A stretch of DNA of 34,995 bases from the NCBI GenBank assembly GCA_030038295.1, contig JASHPF010000090.1:1-34995 (forward strand), given 5' to 3'. The translations under genes were made by a program, and so were the position numbers. The notes beneath the pieces were generated by a model. That model saw only the letters and a list, made by a program, of their open reading frames with translations. It had not been told where the DNA came from and made no database searches. This stretch comes from Streptosporangiaceae bacterium (GTDB taxonomy: Bacteria; Actinomycetota; Actinomycetes; Streptosporangiales; Streptosporangiaceae). Below, one piece after another: positions 14,957-22,817 of the stretch (its first letter is position 1; each line of letters starts with the position of its first letter).

Positions 14957-16725
14957 CCGCTCGCGACTTCCACACGATCATCGTCGGTTCGGGGCCAGGC
15001 GGGGCGACGGCTGCTGACGAACTCACCCGGGCGGGCCGGTCTGTGGTGATCTTCGAGCGCGGTCATAACTACCTGATCGACTCCAGCCACCCGCACGACC
15101 TCATGCAGGTGTTCTCCAACGACGAGCTCAAGTACACGTTCCGGCATTTCCTCGGCCCGGACCCGTGGCTCGAACCCCGAACGTTCCGCCGGACCGAGTC
15201 AGACGGCGACCGCCTCCTGGTCGGGGAGGTCAACAATCTGCCGGCGACGGTCGGCGGCGGGAGCGTGCACGCCGACGGCAAGCTGTACCGGTTCCGGGAA
15301 GACGACTTCCGGATGCTCACCGAACTTGGGCCAGCGCCGGATGCGAACGTCGCCGACTGGCCGCTCACGTATGACGACCTGGAGCCGTACTACGCGACCG
15401 CCGAGCGGCTCATCGGCGTGGCGGGACTGGCGACGGCCAACCCACTCGCAGCATGGCGGTCCGGCCCGTATCCGATGCCGCCCGGACCGCCCATGTACGG
15501 ATCCCTGCTGACCTCAGCCGCCGCCGACCGCCTCGGGTATCACCCCTACCCTGCGCCCTCAGGGGTCAACTCCGTCCTGTACGACGAGCGACCGGCCTGC
15601 AACAACTGCGGTTTCTGCGCCGACTTCGGCTGCCCGATTCACGCCAAGGGTGGCCCTGGCCCCGCGTTGCGCCGGGCCCTGCGGACCGGTCGGGCCGACC
15701 TGCGAGCTGATGCCTTCGTGTCCAGGATCCTGGTCAACGGCGGGCGGGCGACCGGCGTGGAGTGGATCGACGCACACGGAGCGACGCACCAGGAACTGGC
15801 GGATGAGATCGTCGTGGCCGCCGGTGCCATGGAGACCCCGCGTCTCCTCCTGCTGTCCGGTTTCGCCAACCCGAACATCGGCCGAAACCTGATGTTCCAC
15901 ATGCAGACCTTTGCGTTCGGCGAAGTGCCCTACCAGCTGCACGGCCACAAGGGCCGATCCGTCACGCACGTCCACGACGACCACATCATCGTTGATGACC
16001 TCGCTCGGAAGGCTGCGCAGTGCTCCGGACTGCCCTGGGTTAAGGGCGGTCTCGTCGAACACATCGCCCCGTCCAAAGTGATCGCCGAGGCCAAGCTGTA
16101 TCCGTGGGGCCACGAGCACCGCCGGCACATGCGCCGGTCCCCGATGCGAGAGCACTTCCTCGGCTTCTGCATGCACGGCGAGGACCTGCCCCAGGGAAAG
16201 AACCGGGTTGATCTCGACCCTTGCATCCGCGACTTCCGCGGCATTCCCGTGGCCAGGACCACGTATGAGCCCCACCCACACGAGATCGTCGCCTCGGAGC
16301 ACCACGGCGACCGGCTGACCTCGATCCTCCGAGAGGCGGGGGCAGTCAACCTCATCGTCGCCACCTCGCCCACCACGACGGGCGAGCTGACATCCGCGCA
16401 CGCCGACATCTCGGTGGTGCCGAGCTCTCGGCACATCGCCGGGACGGCCCGCATGGGCAGGAACCCGAGGACCAGCGTCTGCGACGAGTGGGGTCGGCTG
16501 TGGGAAGCCCCCAACGTCCTGGTCGCCGATTCGTCGCTGTTCCCGACGATCTCCGGTTACGGGCCTACCCTGACCCTCGTTGCGCTCGCCATCCGCAACG
16601 TCGATGCCTTCCTCGGCCGCCCGCCGTTGCGGGTGGCGCGAGAGTCGGCCGGCTCGCCGACCGTGGCACTGGCTCCGCCCAGGCCGCCGGCCGATCCGAT
16701 CAGGGATCGAGAAGCGGCGCGGTGA
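14953..16725 (+). CDS. GMC family FAD-dependent oxidoreductase
   Basis: A 590-residue glucose-methanol-choline-type flavoprotein. The FAD-binding dinucleotide motif VGSGPGG is at 11-17, with FERG at the end of the second strand and a VGGGSVHADG segment. A cysteine cluster (ACNNCGFC..FGC) typical of the gluconate-dehydrogenase-like branch follows near residues 216-227. The C-terminal half has HIAGTARMG and LVADSSLFPTISGYGPT..ALAIR, the signature of the active-site end. It oxidises an alcohol or sugar and passes electrons onward. The usual cytochrome c third subunit is not in the window, so the electron acceptor is open. It is coupled to the subunit-3 gene. Confidence 0.92.
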   Translation: MTARDFHTIIVGSGPGGATAADELTRAGRSVVIFERGHNYLIDSSHPHDLMQVFSNDELKYTFRHFLGPDPWLEPRTFRRTESDGDRLLVGEVNNLPATVGGGSVHADGKLYRFREDDFRMLTELGPAPDANVADWPLTYDDLEPYYATAERLIGVAGLATANPLAAWRSGPYPMPPGPPMYGSLLTSAAADRLGYHPYPAPSGVNSVLYDERPACNNCGFCADFGCPIHAKGGPGPALRRALRTGRADLRADAFVSRILVNGGRATGVEWIDAHGATHQELADEIVVAAGAMETPRLLLLSGFANPNIGRNLMFHMQTFAFGEVPYQLHGHKGRSVTHVHDDHIIVDDLARKAAQCSGLPWVKGGLVEHIAPSKVIAEAKLYPWGHEHRRHMRRSPMREHFLGFCMHGEDLPQGKNRVDLDPCIRDFRGIPVARTTYEPHPHEIVASEHHGDRLTSILREAGAVNLIVATSPTTTGELTSAHADISVVPSSRHIAGTARMGRNPRTSVCDEWGRLWEAPNVLVADSSLFPTISGYGPTLTLVALAIRNVDAFLGRPPLRVARESAGSPTVALAPPRPPADPIRDREAAR

Positions 16726-16797
16726 CGGCGGGCCCTAGCCTTCCTTCAGATGGCCGGCATCACGCCGAGCCCTGAGCCTCGAAAGGCAGCTTCGAAA

Positions 16798-17268
16798 ATG
16801 CCCACGAAGAATTCCAAGACCGCTTCCGAAGGCTTCAGCGCCGAGGAACGCGCCGCTATGCAGCAGCGCGCCGCCGAACTCCGGGCCGAGGGCAAGAAGG
16901 GTGCGAAGAAGGCTGACGGGCTGCAGCAGGTCCTCGACGGCATCGCCCAGATGGCCCCCGAGGACCGTGCGCTCGCCGAGCGCGTGCATGTGACGGTGAC
17001 AGCCACGGCCCCCGACCTGTTCCCCAAGACCTGGTACGGGATGCCCGCCTACGCCAACGCGGACGGCAAGGTCGTCGTCTTCTTCCAGGACTCGGGCAAG
17101 TTCAAGTACCGGTACTCGACGCTGGGCTTTCAGGAGGCGGCCAACCTCGATGACGGGGACATGTGGCCGGTGTCGTACGCCCTCCAGAACTGGAGCCCGG
17201 CGGTCGAGAAGAAGGTCATCGCGCTGGTAAAGGCCGCGATCTCCGGACTGTCGCCGCGATCGTCGTGA
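16798..17268 (+). CDS. DUF1801-type protein (iron chaperone/Fdx-like fold family)
   Basis: A 156-residue protein. The first ~60 residues are Lys/Ala/Glu-rich (EGFSAEERAAMQQRAAELRAE), followed by a DUF1801/YdhG-like domain: DGIAQMAPEDRALAERVHVTVTA, PDLFPKTWYGMPAYANADGKVVVFF, FKYRYSTLGF, DGDMWPVSYAL and VIALVKAAI. Family members are small cytoplasmic proteins of unclear function; an iron-chaperone role was proposed for a Bacillus relative. I chose the ATG at 16798, since homologues begin with a short Met-Pro/Ala-Thr-Lys stretch; an earlier in-frame ATG at 16750 has no ribosome-binding site. Confidence 0.82.
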   Translation: MPTKNSKTASEGFSAEERAAMQQRAAELRAEGKKGAKKADGLQQVLDGIAQMAPEDRALAERVHVTVTATAPDLFPKTWYGMPAYANADGKVVVFFQDSGKFKYRYSTLGFQEAANLDDGDMWPVSYALQNWSPAVEKKVIALVKAAISGLSPRSS

Positions 17269-17294
17269 CACGGGGCGTACCTTTGGCCTAGCGC

Positions 17295-18059
17295 TCAGGC
17301 GGGCGGCCTTGCGCTCAGTGCGGGGTCGGCGGCTGGTTTCCTGGCCAGGACGAGCGTCAGGTGGTGGCCGGGGAGGCCGAACCACGTCCGCCAGTCCAGG
17401 CGGCGTACCTCGACGTCCGTGCACCCCGCGCTCTGAAGGACGGAGGCGTACCGGTCAGCGCGGTCATCCACGATCCGCATCGGTCCGCCCGGCCGCAGGA
17501 CCCTGACGGCCTCCCGAAGTGCCCTGGCGCGCTCGTCGCTGCCGTGGATGTTGTCAAAGGTCAGGCTGCTGAGCACGACGTCGAACGACTCGGGCGGGAA
17601 AGGCAGATCCCGAGCATCGGCTTCGACCAGCTCGACACGCTCGCCGACGCCCTCGACCTTCGCGTTGCGCTCGGCCGCTGCCCGGCTGTTGCCCGTCTGG
17701 TCACGCAGACGCCAGATATCGGCTCCGGTTACCCGACCTCGGGGGAGCCGGTGGGCTGCCGAGACGAGGACCGCGCCCCGGCCGCAACCGATGTCCAGCA
17801 CGTGCTCGTCTCCGCGCAGGTCGAGTTCGTCGAGCAAGTCCTTCCAGACCGACAGCTTGCCCGGCCCGCTGCTGTAGAAGTAGCTCGCAGCGACGCCGAG
17901 CATGGCCACGGCCCCCGCCCTCGCCAGAAAGCCGACAAGGGGCTTGCCGCGTCTCTTTGCCCACCGGTCACCGGCCAGCAGCGCGGCTTCGACAACAACA
18001 AAGTACGGGATCCCGAAATACCCGCCGTCGACGCCGTAGCTGGCTCGATCTCGCCTCAT
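17295..18059 (-). CDS. Membrane-anchored SAM-dependent methyltransferase
   Basis: A 254-residue class I methyltransferase with an N-terminal membrane anchor. Start ATG 18059 gives MRRDRASYGVDGGYFG, as in homologues. Two hydrophobic segments come first: about residues 18-29 (PYFVVVEAALLAG) and 43-63 (LARAGAVAMLGVAASYFYSS). Then come motif I VLDIGCGRGAVL (about 87-98), GADIW, VEADARDLPFPPESFDVVLSS, and REAVRVLRPGGPMRIVDD. Catalytic domain in the cytoplasm is likely. The substrate is unknown, perhaps a quinone or lipid, because of the membrane location (inference). It is convergent with the DUF1801 gene, only 26 bases apart. Confidence 0.85.
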   Translation of the reverse strand: MRRDRASYGVDGGYFGIPYFVVVEAALLAGDRWAKRRGKPLVGFLARAGAVAMLGVAASYFYSSGPGKLSVWKDLLDELDLRGDEHVLDIGCGRGAVLVSAAHRLPRGRVTGADIWRLRDQTGNSRAAAERNAKVEGVGERVELVEADARDLPFPPESFDVVLSSLTFDNIHGSDERARALREAVRVLRPGGPMRIVDDRADRYASVLQSAGCTDVEVRRLDWRTWFGLPGHHLTLVLARKPAADPALSARPPA

Positions 18060-18229
18060 CTCACCGAGTGTGCCGGCACCGCAGCCGGCAGTCCTGTTGT
18101 TGACGTAATCATCAGGAGTGGCGTGCGCAATCTGGCCCTCGTGCAAAGCGCGCCGCCCACGGCCCGGGCTTGCGCAGGAGCGGACACCAGCGAGAGGCTG
18201 CTCGCCTGGCCTGGCGAAAGGAGAGTCCG

Positions 18230-18874
18230 ATGACCCCGGAAACGGTGTCCCCCCACGGCGGCTCCCTGGCCGTCCGCACCGCCCGCCGCGATGAGGCAGC
18301 CCTGCTCGGCGACGTGCTGGCCGACGCCTTTACCCAGGACCCGGTCTTCGCCTGGCTGATCCCGCCGCAGCTGCGCGACCGGGACGGCCGCCTGCGCACG
18401 TTCTTCACCAGCATGAGCCGCGGTTACCTGCGGCGGGGCAACCCGTGCTACCTCGCCAGCGACGCCTCGGCCGCCGCGCTGTGGGCCGCGCCCGGTGGCT
18501 GGGCGATGCCGCTCAGCCAGATCATCCTGGAAGCGGTGCCCAGCGCACTGGCCTTCCGTCGCAACTTGCTCCGTGCCCTGCGGACCCAGCTGCAGATCGA
18601 GCGCCTGCACGCCGGGCAGTCCCCGCCCCACTGGTACCTCGGCTACCTCGGCGTTCGCAGCGACCGGCAGGGCCAGGGACTCGGCACCCAGATGCTGCAG
18701 GAGGTCCTGGCCGGGCTCGACGACGATGGCGTGCCTGCCTACCTCGAATCCTCCAACGAGCGGAACCTGCCGCTGTATGAGCGCTCCGGCTTCCGCGTCG
18801 TCGGCGACATTCAGGCCCTGGGCCGCGGGCCCACGATCTGCCGCATGTGGCGCGAACCCCAGCGCCGTCCCTGA
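18230..18874 (+). CDS. GNAT family N-acetyltransferase
   Basis: A 214-residue GNAT enzyme. The acetyl-CoA pyrophosphate loop RSDRQGQGLGTQML (R/QxxGxG/A type) is near residues 144-157, preceded by the strand HWYLGYLGV. It is followed by YLESSNERNLPLYERSGFRVVGDI, the conserved motif B. The N-terminal TARRDEAALLGDVLADAFTQDPVFAWLIP matches the mycothiol/drug acetyltransferase-like group. The ATG at 18230 has AAAGGAGAG about 5 bases upstream. It is divergent from the methyltransferase with a 170-base gap. The acceptor is unknown. Confidence 0.9.
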   Translation: MTPETVSPHGGSLAVRTARRDEAALLGDVLADAFTQDPVFAWLIPPQLRDRDGRLRTFFTSMSRGYLRRGNPCYLASDASAAALWAAPGGWAMPLSQIILEAVPSALAFRRNLLRALRTQLQIERLHAGQSPPHWYLGYLGVRSDRQGQGLGTQMLQEVLAGLDDDGVPAYLESSNERNLPLYERSGFRVVGDIQALGRGPTICRMWREPQRRP

Positions 18875-18970
18875 CGGAAGCCGGTTCCACGTCGTGCCAG
18901 GCGGCTTCCCTGGCCGTTAGCTCGGGCATTTGCGGGCACATAGGTGAGCTGGCGCGGTACCGTCCCAGAC

Positions 18971-20404
18971 ATGACCGAAGCGATCGATACGACCTGGCTG
19001 GATGCGACCGCGCAGGCTGACCTGGTCCGCCGGGGAGAACTGACCCCCGCGGATCTGGTCGAGGCGGCTATCGCCCGGATCGAGGCGGTCAATCCGCAGC
19101 TAGACGCGGTGCTGCGCACCCGGTTTGACCAGGCGCGGGCAGAGGCTGCCGGTGGCCTCCCTGATGGCCCGTTCCGCGGCGTGCCGATTTTGCTGAAGGA
19201 CCTTGGCTGCATGGTGGCCGGCGAGGCGACGTCGTTCGGCCTCGGGCCGCTGCGCGAGCTGGCCTGGCCGGTGACGTCGTACCTCGCTGAGCAGTTCCGC
19301 GCGGCCGGGTTCATCCATCTCGGCCGGACTAACGTGCCGGAACTCGGCACTACGGTGACGACCGAGGCGCGCAGCTTCCCGCCCGCGCGCAATCCCTGGC
19401 ACACCGGTCACTCGACCGGCGGCTCGTCTGGCGGCTCCGCGGCAGCGGTGGCGAGCGGGATGGTAGCCGTCGCGCACGCCAACGATGGCGGCGGATCCAT
19501 CCGGATCCCCGCGAGCGAGTGCGGTCTCGTCGGGCTCAAGCCGACCCGGGCCAGAGTGAGCCAGGGGCCGCTGGTCGGCGAGGGGTGGGCAGGCGCGACG
19601 ATCGATGGCGCCGTGACCCGTACCGTCAGGGACGCCGCCGGCATCCTGGATGCCATCAGTGCGCGGCTCCCTGGCGAGCCCTACTACGCCCCGCCCTGGC
19701 CCGGCCCGCTGGCCAGGGAAGTCGGGGCAGACCCGGGCCGGCTGCGCATCGGCCTGCTTGACCGGCCGGCCGGCGAGGGATTCCTTGACCACCCCGAGTG
19801 TCGCGCTGCGGTCGCAGGGGCCGGGCGGCTGCTGGAGTCGCTCGGCCACGCCGTCGAAGAATCCGCGCCGACGGCGATGTTCGACCCGGAATTCATCCAG
19901 CACTTCACGGTCATCATTGCCGCCGACACCGAGACAACGATGCGCGCGTTCGAGACCGCCCTGGGCCGGACCATCGAGGACGATGAGATCGAGCCCCGTA
20001 ACGCGGCCTACCGGGCGAACGGCCGGACGCTGAACGCGGTGACCTACCTGCAGAGCCGGGCATGGCTCGGGATCTGGGCCAGGCAGATGGCGGCCTGGTG
20101 GGCCGACTACGATCTGCTCGTCACGCCCACCGTCGGCGCGCCGCCGCCCGAGCTCGGCTGGTTCACCGCCGCCGGAGCAGAAGCAGAGGGCCAGCGGGTC
20201 GTCAGTTTCATTCCGTACACGGCGCAGTTCAACATGACCGGACAGCCGGCCATCAGCCTGCCGCTGCACTGGACGCCCGCGGGCCTGCCCGTTGGCGTGC
20301 AGCTCGTCGCGGCCTTCGGCCGCGAGGATCTGCTGATCAGGGTGGCGGCGCAGGTTGAGCAAGCCGCACCGTGGGCGGACCGCCGCCCGCCGCTCCACCC
20401 CTGA
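18971..20404 (+). CDS. Amidase (amidase-signature family)
   Basis: A 477-residue amidase-signature enzyme. The Ser-cisSer-Lys machinery is visible: catalytic Lys in VPILLKDLG, the Gly/Ser-rich STGGSSGGSAAAVA holding the cis-Ser, and the nucleophile segment DGGGSIRIPAS. The C-terminal AQFNMTGQPAISLPLHWTPAGLPVGVQLV block is also canonical. It hydrolyses an amide bond, cytoplasmic and without a signal peptide; it is a stand-alone enzyme rather than GatA because no gatB/gatC is nearby. The ATG at 18971 was chosen; no strong ribosome-binding site precedes it and a GTG nine codons upstream is possible. Confidence 0.9.
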   Translation: MTEAIDTTWLDATAQADLVRRGELTPADLVEAAIARIEAVNPQLDAVLRTRFDQARAEAAGGLPDGPFRGVPILLKDLGCMVAGEATSFGLGPLRELAWPVTSYLAEQFRAAGFIHLGRTNVPELGTTVTTEARSFPPARNPWHTGHSTGGSSGGSAAAVASGMVAVAHANDGGGSIRIPASECGLVGLKPTRARVSQGPLVGEGWAGATIDGAVTRTVRDAAGILDAISARLPGEPYYAPPWPGPLAREVGADPGRLRIGLLDRPAGEGFLDHPECRAAVAGAGRLLESLGHAVEESAPTAMFDPEFIQHFTVIIAADTETTMRAFETALGRTIEDDEIEPRNAAYRANGRTLNAVTYLQSRAWLGIWARQMAAWWADYDLLVTPTVGAPPPELGWFTAAGAEAEGQRVVSFIPYTAQFNMTGQPAISLPLHWTPAGLPVGVQLVAAFGREDLLIRVAAQVEQAAPWADRRPPLHP

Positions 20405-20425
20405 CCCGGCTTGCCGTTCGTGGTG

Positions 20426-21460
20426 TCATGGGCTCCGTCCGACGGCCCTGAGTACCCGCAGCGCGTTGAGCGTGATCATCTCGCTGGGCCCGGACCGGCC
20501 CCAGTCCGCGACCTCAGCATTCCAGGCCTTGACACCGCGGCCGCCATCCCGGCCGGCTCCAAGCGGTTTCCACCAGCTGCCGCCGGGGCTCCAGGTTCCG
20601 TCCGCTGACTGCAGGTCCTCGAGGACCTCCACAGCGTCGCGCAGCCGCGGGTCGGACCCAAACCCGATGCGCGTCATGATGAGCAATCCCTGCAGGACGT
20701 CGTAGTGCCAGTAAGCCGGATAGTGCAGCAGGACCCACTCTCGGCTGATGCATCGCCCCGACGACAGCGACAGGAACATCCGGTGGGACAGGAACAGCTC
20801 CGCGGCCCGGCTGGCTGCCTCGCGGGCCATCCCGTCGCCGGTCGCCCGCGCGTACTCATAGAGCCCCCAGGCCGGGGCCAGCGATTCATGGAAGGAAGAC
20901 CGGCGGCCGCTCGCGCGCGGGTCGCAGTTCCAGCCGCCGTCCGGCCACTGCCAGCCGATGAGGGAGGCAGCCAGCAGAGCCACCCGCTCGTCGCCGGCCA
21001 GCCCGAGCCGGCAGCAGACGGCCACGGCGTTGCCCTCCTGAGACGCGCACCGCCGGGCCAGCCCGTCGATGACGGGGACGTCGCCCAGCCGTTCCGGCCT
21101 GGCCAGCCAGCCGAGGACCTGCTCGGCCGCCAGGCACGCCCGCTGCTCGTGCGCCGGAACCCCGAGCTCGACCAGCGACACCAGCCGCCAGTGGGCACCG
21201 GTCCAGTTACGGTAGGGATGCACGCCGAAGCCGCACTCTGCCCCTGGCAGGCTCCGCCAGCCGCCGCCGGACCGGAACTCTTCCGGCCGCTGGCCAGCCA
21301 GCAGGGCAGACATCCTCGGACCGGACAGCATGGCCGTCGCGTCCTCGCGGCCATCCTCCCCCAGCAAGTCCCGCCGGGCGAGGAACCGGATGGCAGGCTC
21401 ATCGGATCGGAGCAGGAACGCGACCGCGCTCGCCCAGCGCCGCGCCACAGCCTGGCTCAC
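20426..21460 (-). CDS. Short terpenoid-cyclase-like (alpha/alpha toroid) protein
   Basis: About 344 residues from a GTG at 21460; the frame stays open into the P450 gene opposite, but that part is antisense sequence. Repeated helical hairpins end in aromatic Gly-rich loops like the QW motifs of squalene cyclases and prenyltransferases: GGGWRSLPGAECGFG, IGWQWPDGGWNCD and DGTWSPGGSWW. There is no DxDD cyclase motif and the protein is about half the length of a squalene-hopene cyclase, so it is probably not a class II cyclase itself. A conserved HESLAPAWGLYEYARATGD helix lies in the middle. Function unknown. It is divergent from a cytochrome P450 with a 114-base gap. Confidence 0.75.
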   Translation of the reverse strand: MSQAVARRWASAVAFLLRSDEPAIRFLARRDLLGEDGREDATAMLSGPRMSALLAGQRPEEFRSGGGWRSLPGAECGFGVHPYRNWTGAHWRLVSLVELGVPAHEQRACLAAEQVLGWLARPERLGDVPVIDGLARRCASQEGNAVAVCCRLGLAGDERVALLAASLIGWQWPDGGWNCDPRASGRRSSFHESLAPAWGLYEYARATGDGMAREAASRAAELFLSHRMFLSLSSGRCISREWVLLHYPAYWHYDVLQGLLIMTRIGFGSDPRLRDAVEVLEDLQSADGTWSPGGSWWKPLGAGRDGGRGVKAWNAEVADWGRSGPSEMITLNALRVLRAVGRSP

Positions 21461-21574
21461 AAGACCGAGTCTCGCACCCCGACAGCGCCCGTACCAGCGA
21501 GAGCTGTCGGACACCGACCCAGCCGACGAGTCGGTTAGCATCGGTATTAGGCGATTTTCTTGGCGGGAGCCTTC

Positions 21575-22795
21575 GTGGCCCACGATACCGGTACAGACGC
21601 AGCCAGCCGGGTGCCCCGGCGCTACCCGTTCAGCCGGGTCCGGCTGGAGCCAGACCCGCAGTATGCCGAGCTGCGCCGCAGCGAGCCGGTGTGCCCGGTT
21701 CAGCTGCCCTACGGGCCGCCGGCCTGGCTGGTGACCGACTATGACCTCACGAAGGTCGTGCTGGGCGATCCCCGGTTCAGCCGCGCCGCGGCGGTTGGCA
21801 GGGATAACCCGCGCGAGTCCGCGGTCGATCTGAGCCAGGTCGCGGAGAGCATCGTGAGCATGGATCCGCCGGAGCACACCCGGATCCGCGGTCTGGTCGG
21901 CAAGGCATTCACCCCCCGCCGGGTGGCGGAGCTGCAGCCGCGGGCCACTGAGATCGCCAACGGCCTGCTCGACGACATGATTGCGGCTGGGCCGCCAGCC
22001 GATCTGGTCGGGAGCTTCTCGTTCGCCCTTCCCGCCATCATCATCTGCGAGCTGCTGGGCATTCCTGAGGGCGACCGGCACGCGTTTCGCGGCTGGGCGG
22101 ACGCGACCCTCTCGACGACGACGGTGACGCCGGTTCAGGAGCAGGAAGCCTTCCTGAATCTGGCCGGCTACCTCGCCGGCCTGTTCGCGGAGCGTCGCGA
22201 ACGTCCCGGCCACGACCTGCTGACCGGGCTCGTCCAGGCCCGTGACCACGACGACCGGCTATCGGAATCCGAACTGCTGGTCCTCGGCATGGCGCTACTG
22301 GTGGCCGGCTATGAGACGACGGCACGCCAGATTACGAACATGACCTACACGCTCCTGACCCATCCGGCGCAGCTTCAGCTGCTCATCGAGGAGCCGGCGC
22401 TGCTGCCCGGAGCCGTCGAGGAGATGCTGCGGTTCAACGTCTTCGGCAGCGCCATCAACGCGCGGATTGCGACAGCCGACGTTGAGCTCGGACACGTGCT
22501 GATCCGCGCGGGCGAGCCGGTGCTCTGCGCCCGTAGCTCGGCGAACCGCGACGAGAAGGTCTTCACCCGCGCCGATGAGCTCGACTTCCGCCGCAACCCC
22601 AACCCCCACGTGGCCTTCGGCTACGGGCCCCACTTCTGCCTGGGCGCAAACCTCGCGCGAATGGAGCTGCAGGTCGCGCTCGGCACCATCCTGTCGCGGC
22701 TGCCTGCAGTCCGCATCGCCGTGCCCGAGGACAGCCTGACCTGGCACGACACGACGATATTGCGGGGCCTCGCGGCACTCCCGATCACCTGGTGA
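21575..22795 (+). CDS. Cytochrome P450
   Basis: A 406-residue soluble bacterial P450. The heme-binding loop FGYGPHFCLGANLAR carries the thiolate ligand Cys355. The I-helix oxygen-activation motif AGYETTAR, the K-helix ExxR (EEMLRF) and MDPPEHTRIRGLV with RVAELQP of the C-helix region are all present. Length and motifs match CYP105/107-like actinobacterial enzymes that act on small molecules. Electrons would come from a ferredoxin and reductase not encoded nearby. I chose the GTG at 21575 with GGGAG about 6 bases upstream over a TTG five codons earlier. It is divergent from the toroid protein. Confidence 0.92.
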   Translation: MAHDTGTDAASRVPRRYPFSRVRLEPDPQYAELRRSEPVCPVQLPYGPPAWLVTDYDLTKVVLGDPRFSRAAAVGRDNPRESAVDLSQVAESIVSMDPPEHTRIRGLVGKAFTPRRVAELQPRATEIANGLLDDMIAAGPPADLVGSFSFALPAIIICELLGIPEGDRHAFRGWADATLSTTTVTPVQEQEAFLNLAGYLAGLFAERRERPGHDLLTGLVQARDHDDRLSESELLVLGMALLVAGYETTARQITNMTYTLLTHPAQLQLLIEEPALLPGAVEEMLRFNVFGSAINARIATADVELGHVLIRAGEPVLCARSSANRDEKVFTRADELDFRRNPNPHVAFGYGPHFCLGANLARMELQVALGTILSRLPAVRIAVPEDSLTWHDTTILRGLAALPITW

Positions 22796-22817
22796 GGCGA
22801 CGGTTCCGGCAGCGAGG

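Noticed and set aside
21461-22249. N-terminal extension of the toroid protein up to 22249
   Set aside because: This part is antisense to the P450 gene and reads as Arg/Gln/His-rich shadow sequence; the real protein begins at about 21460.
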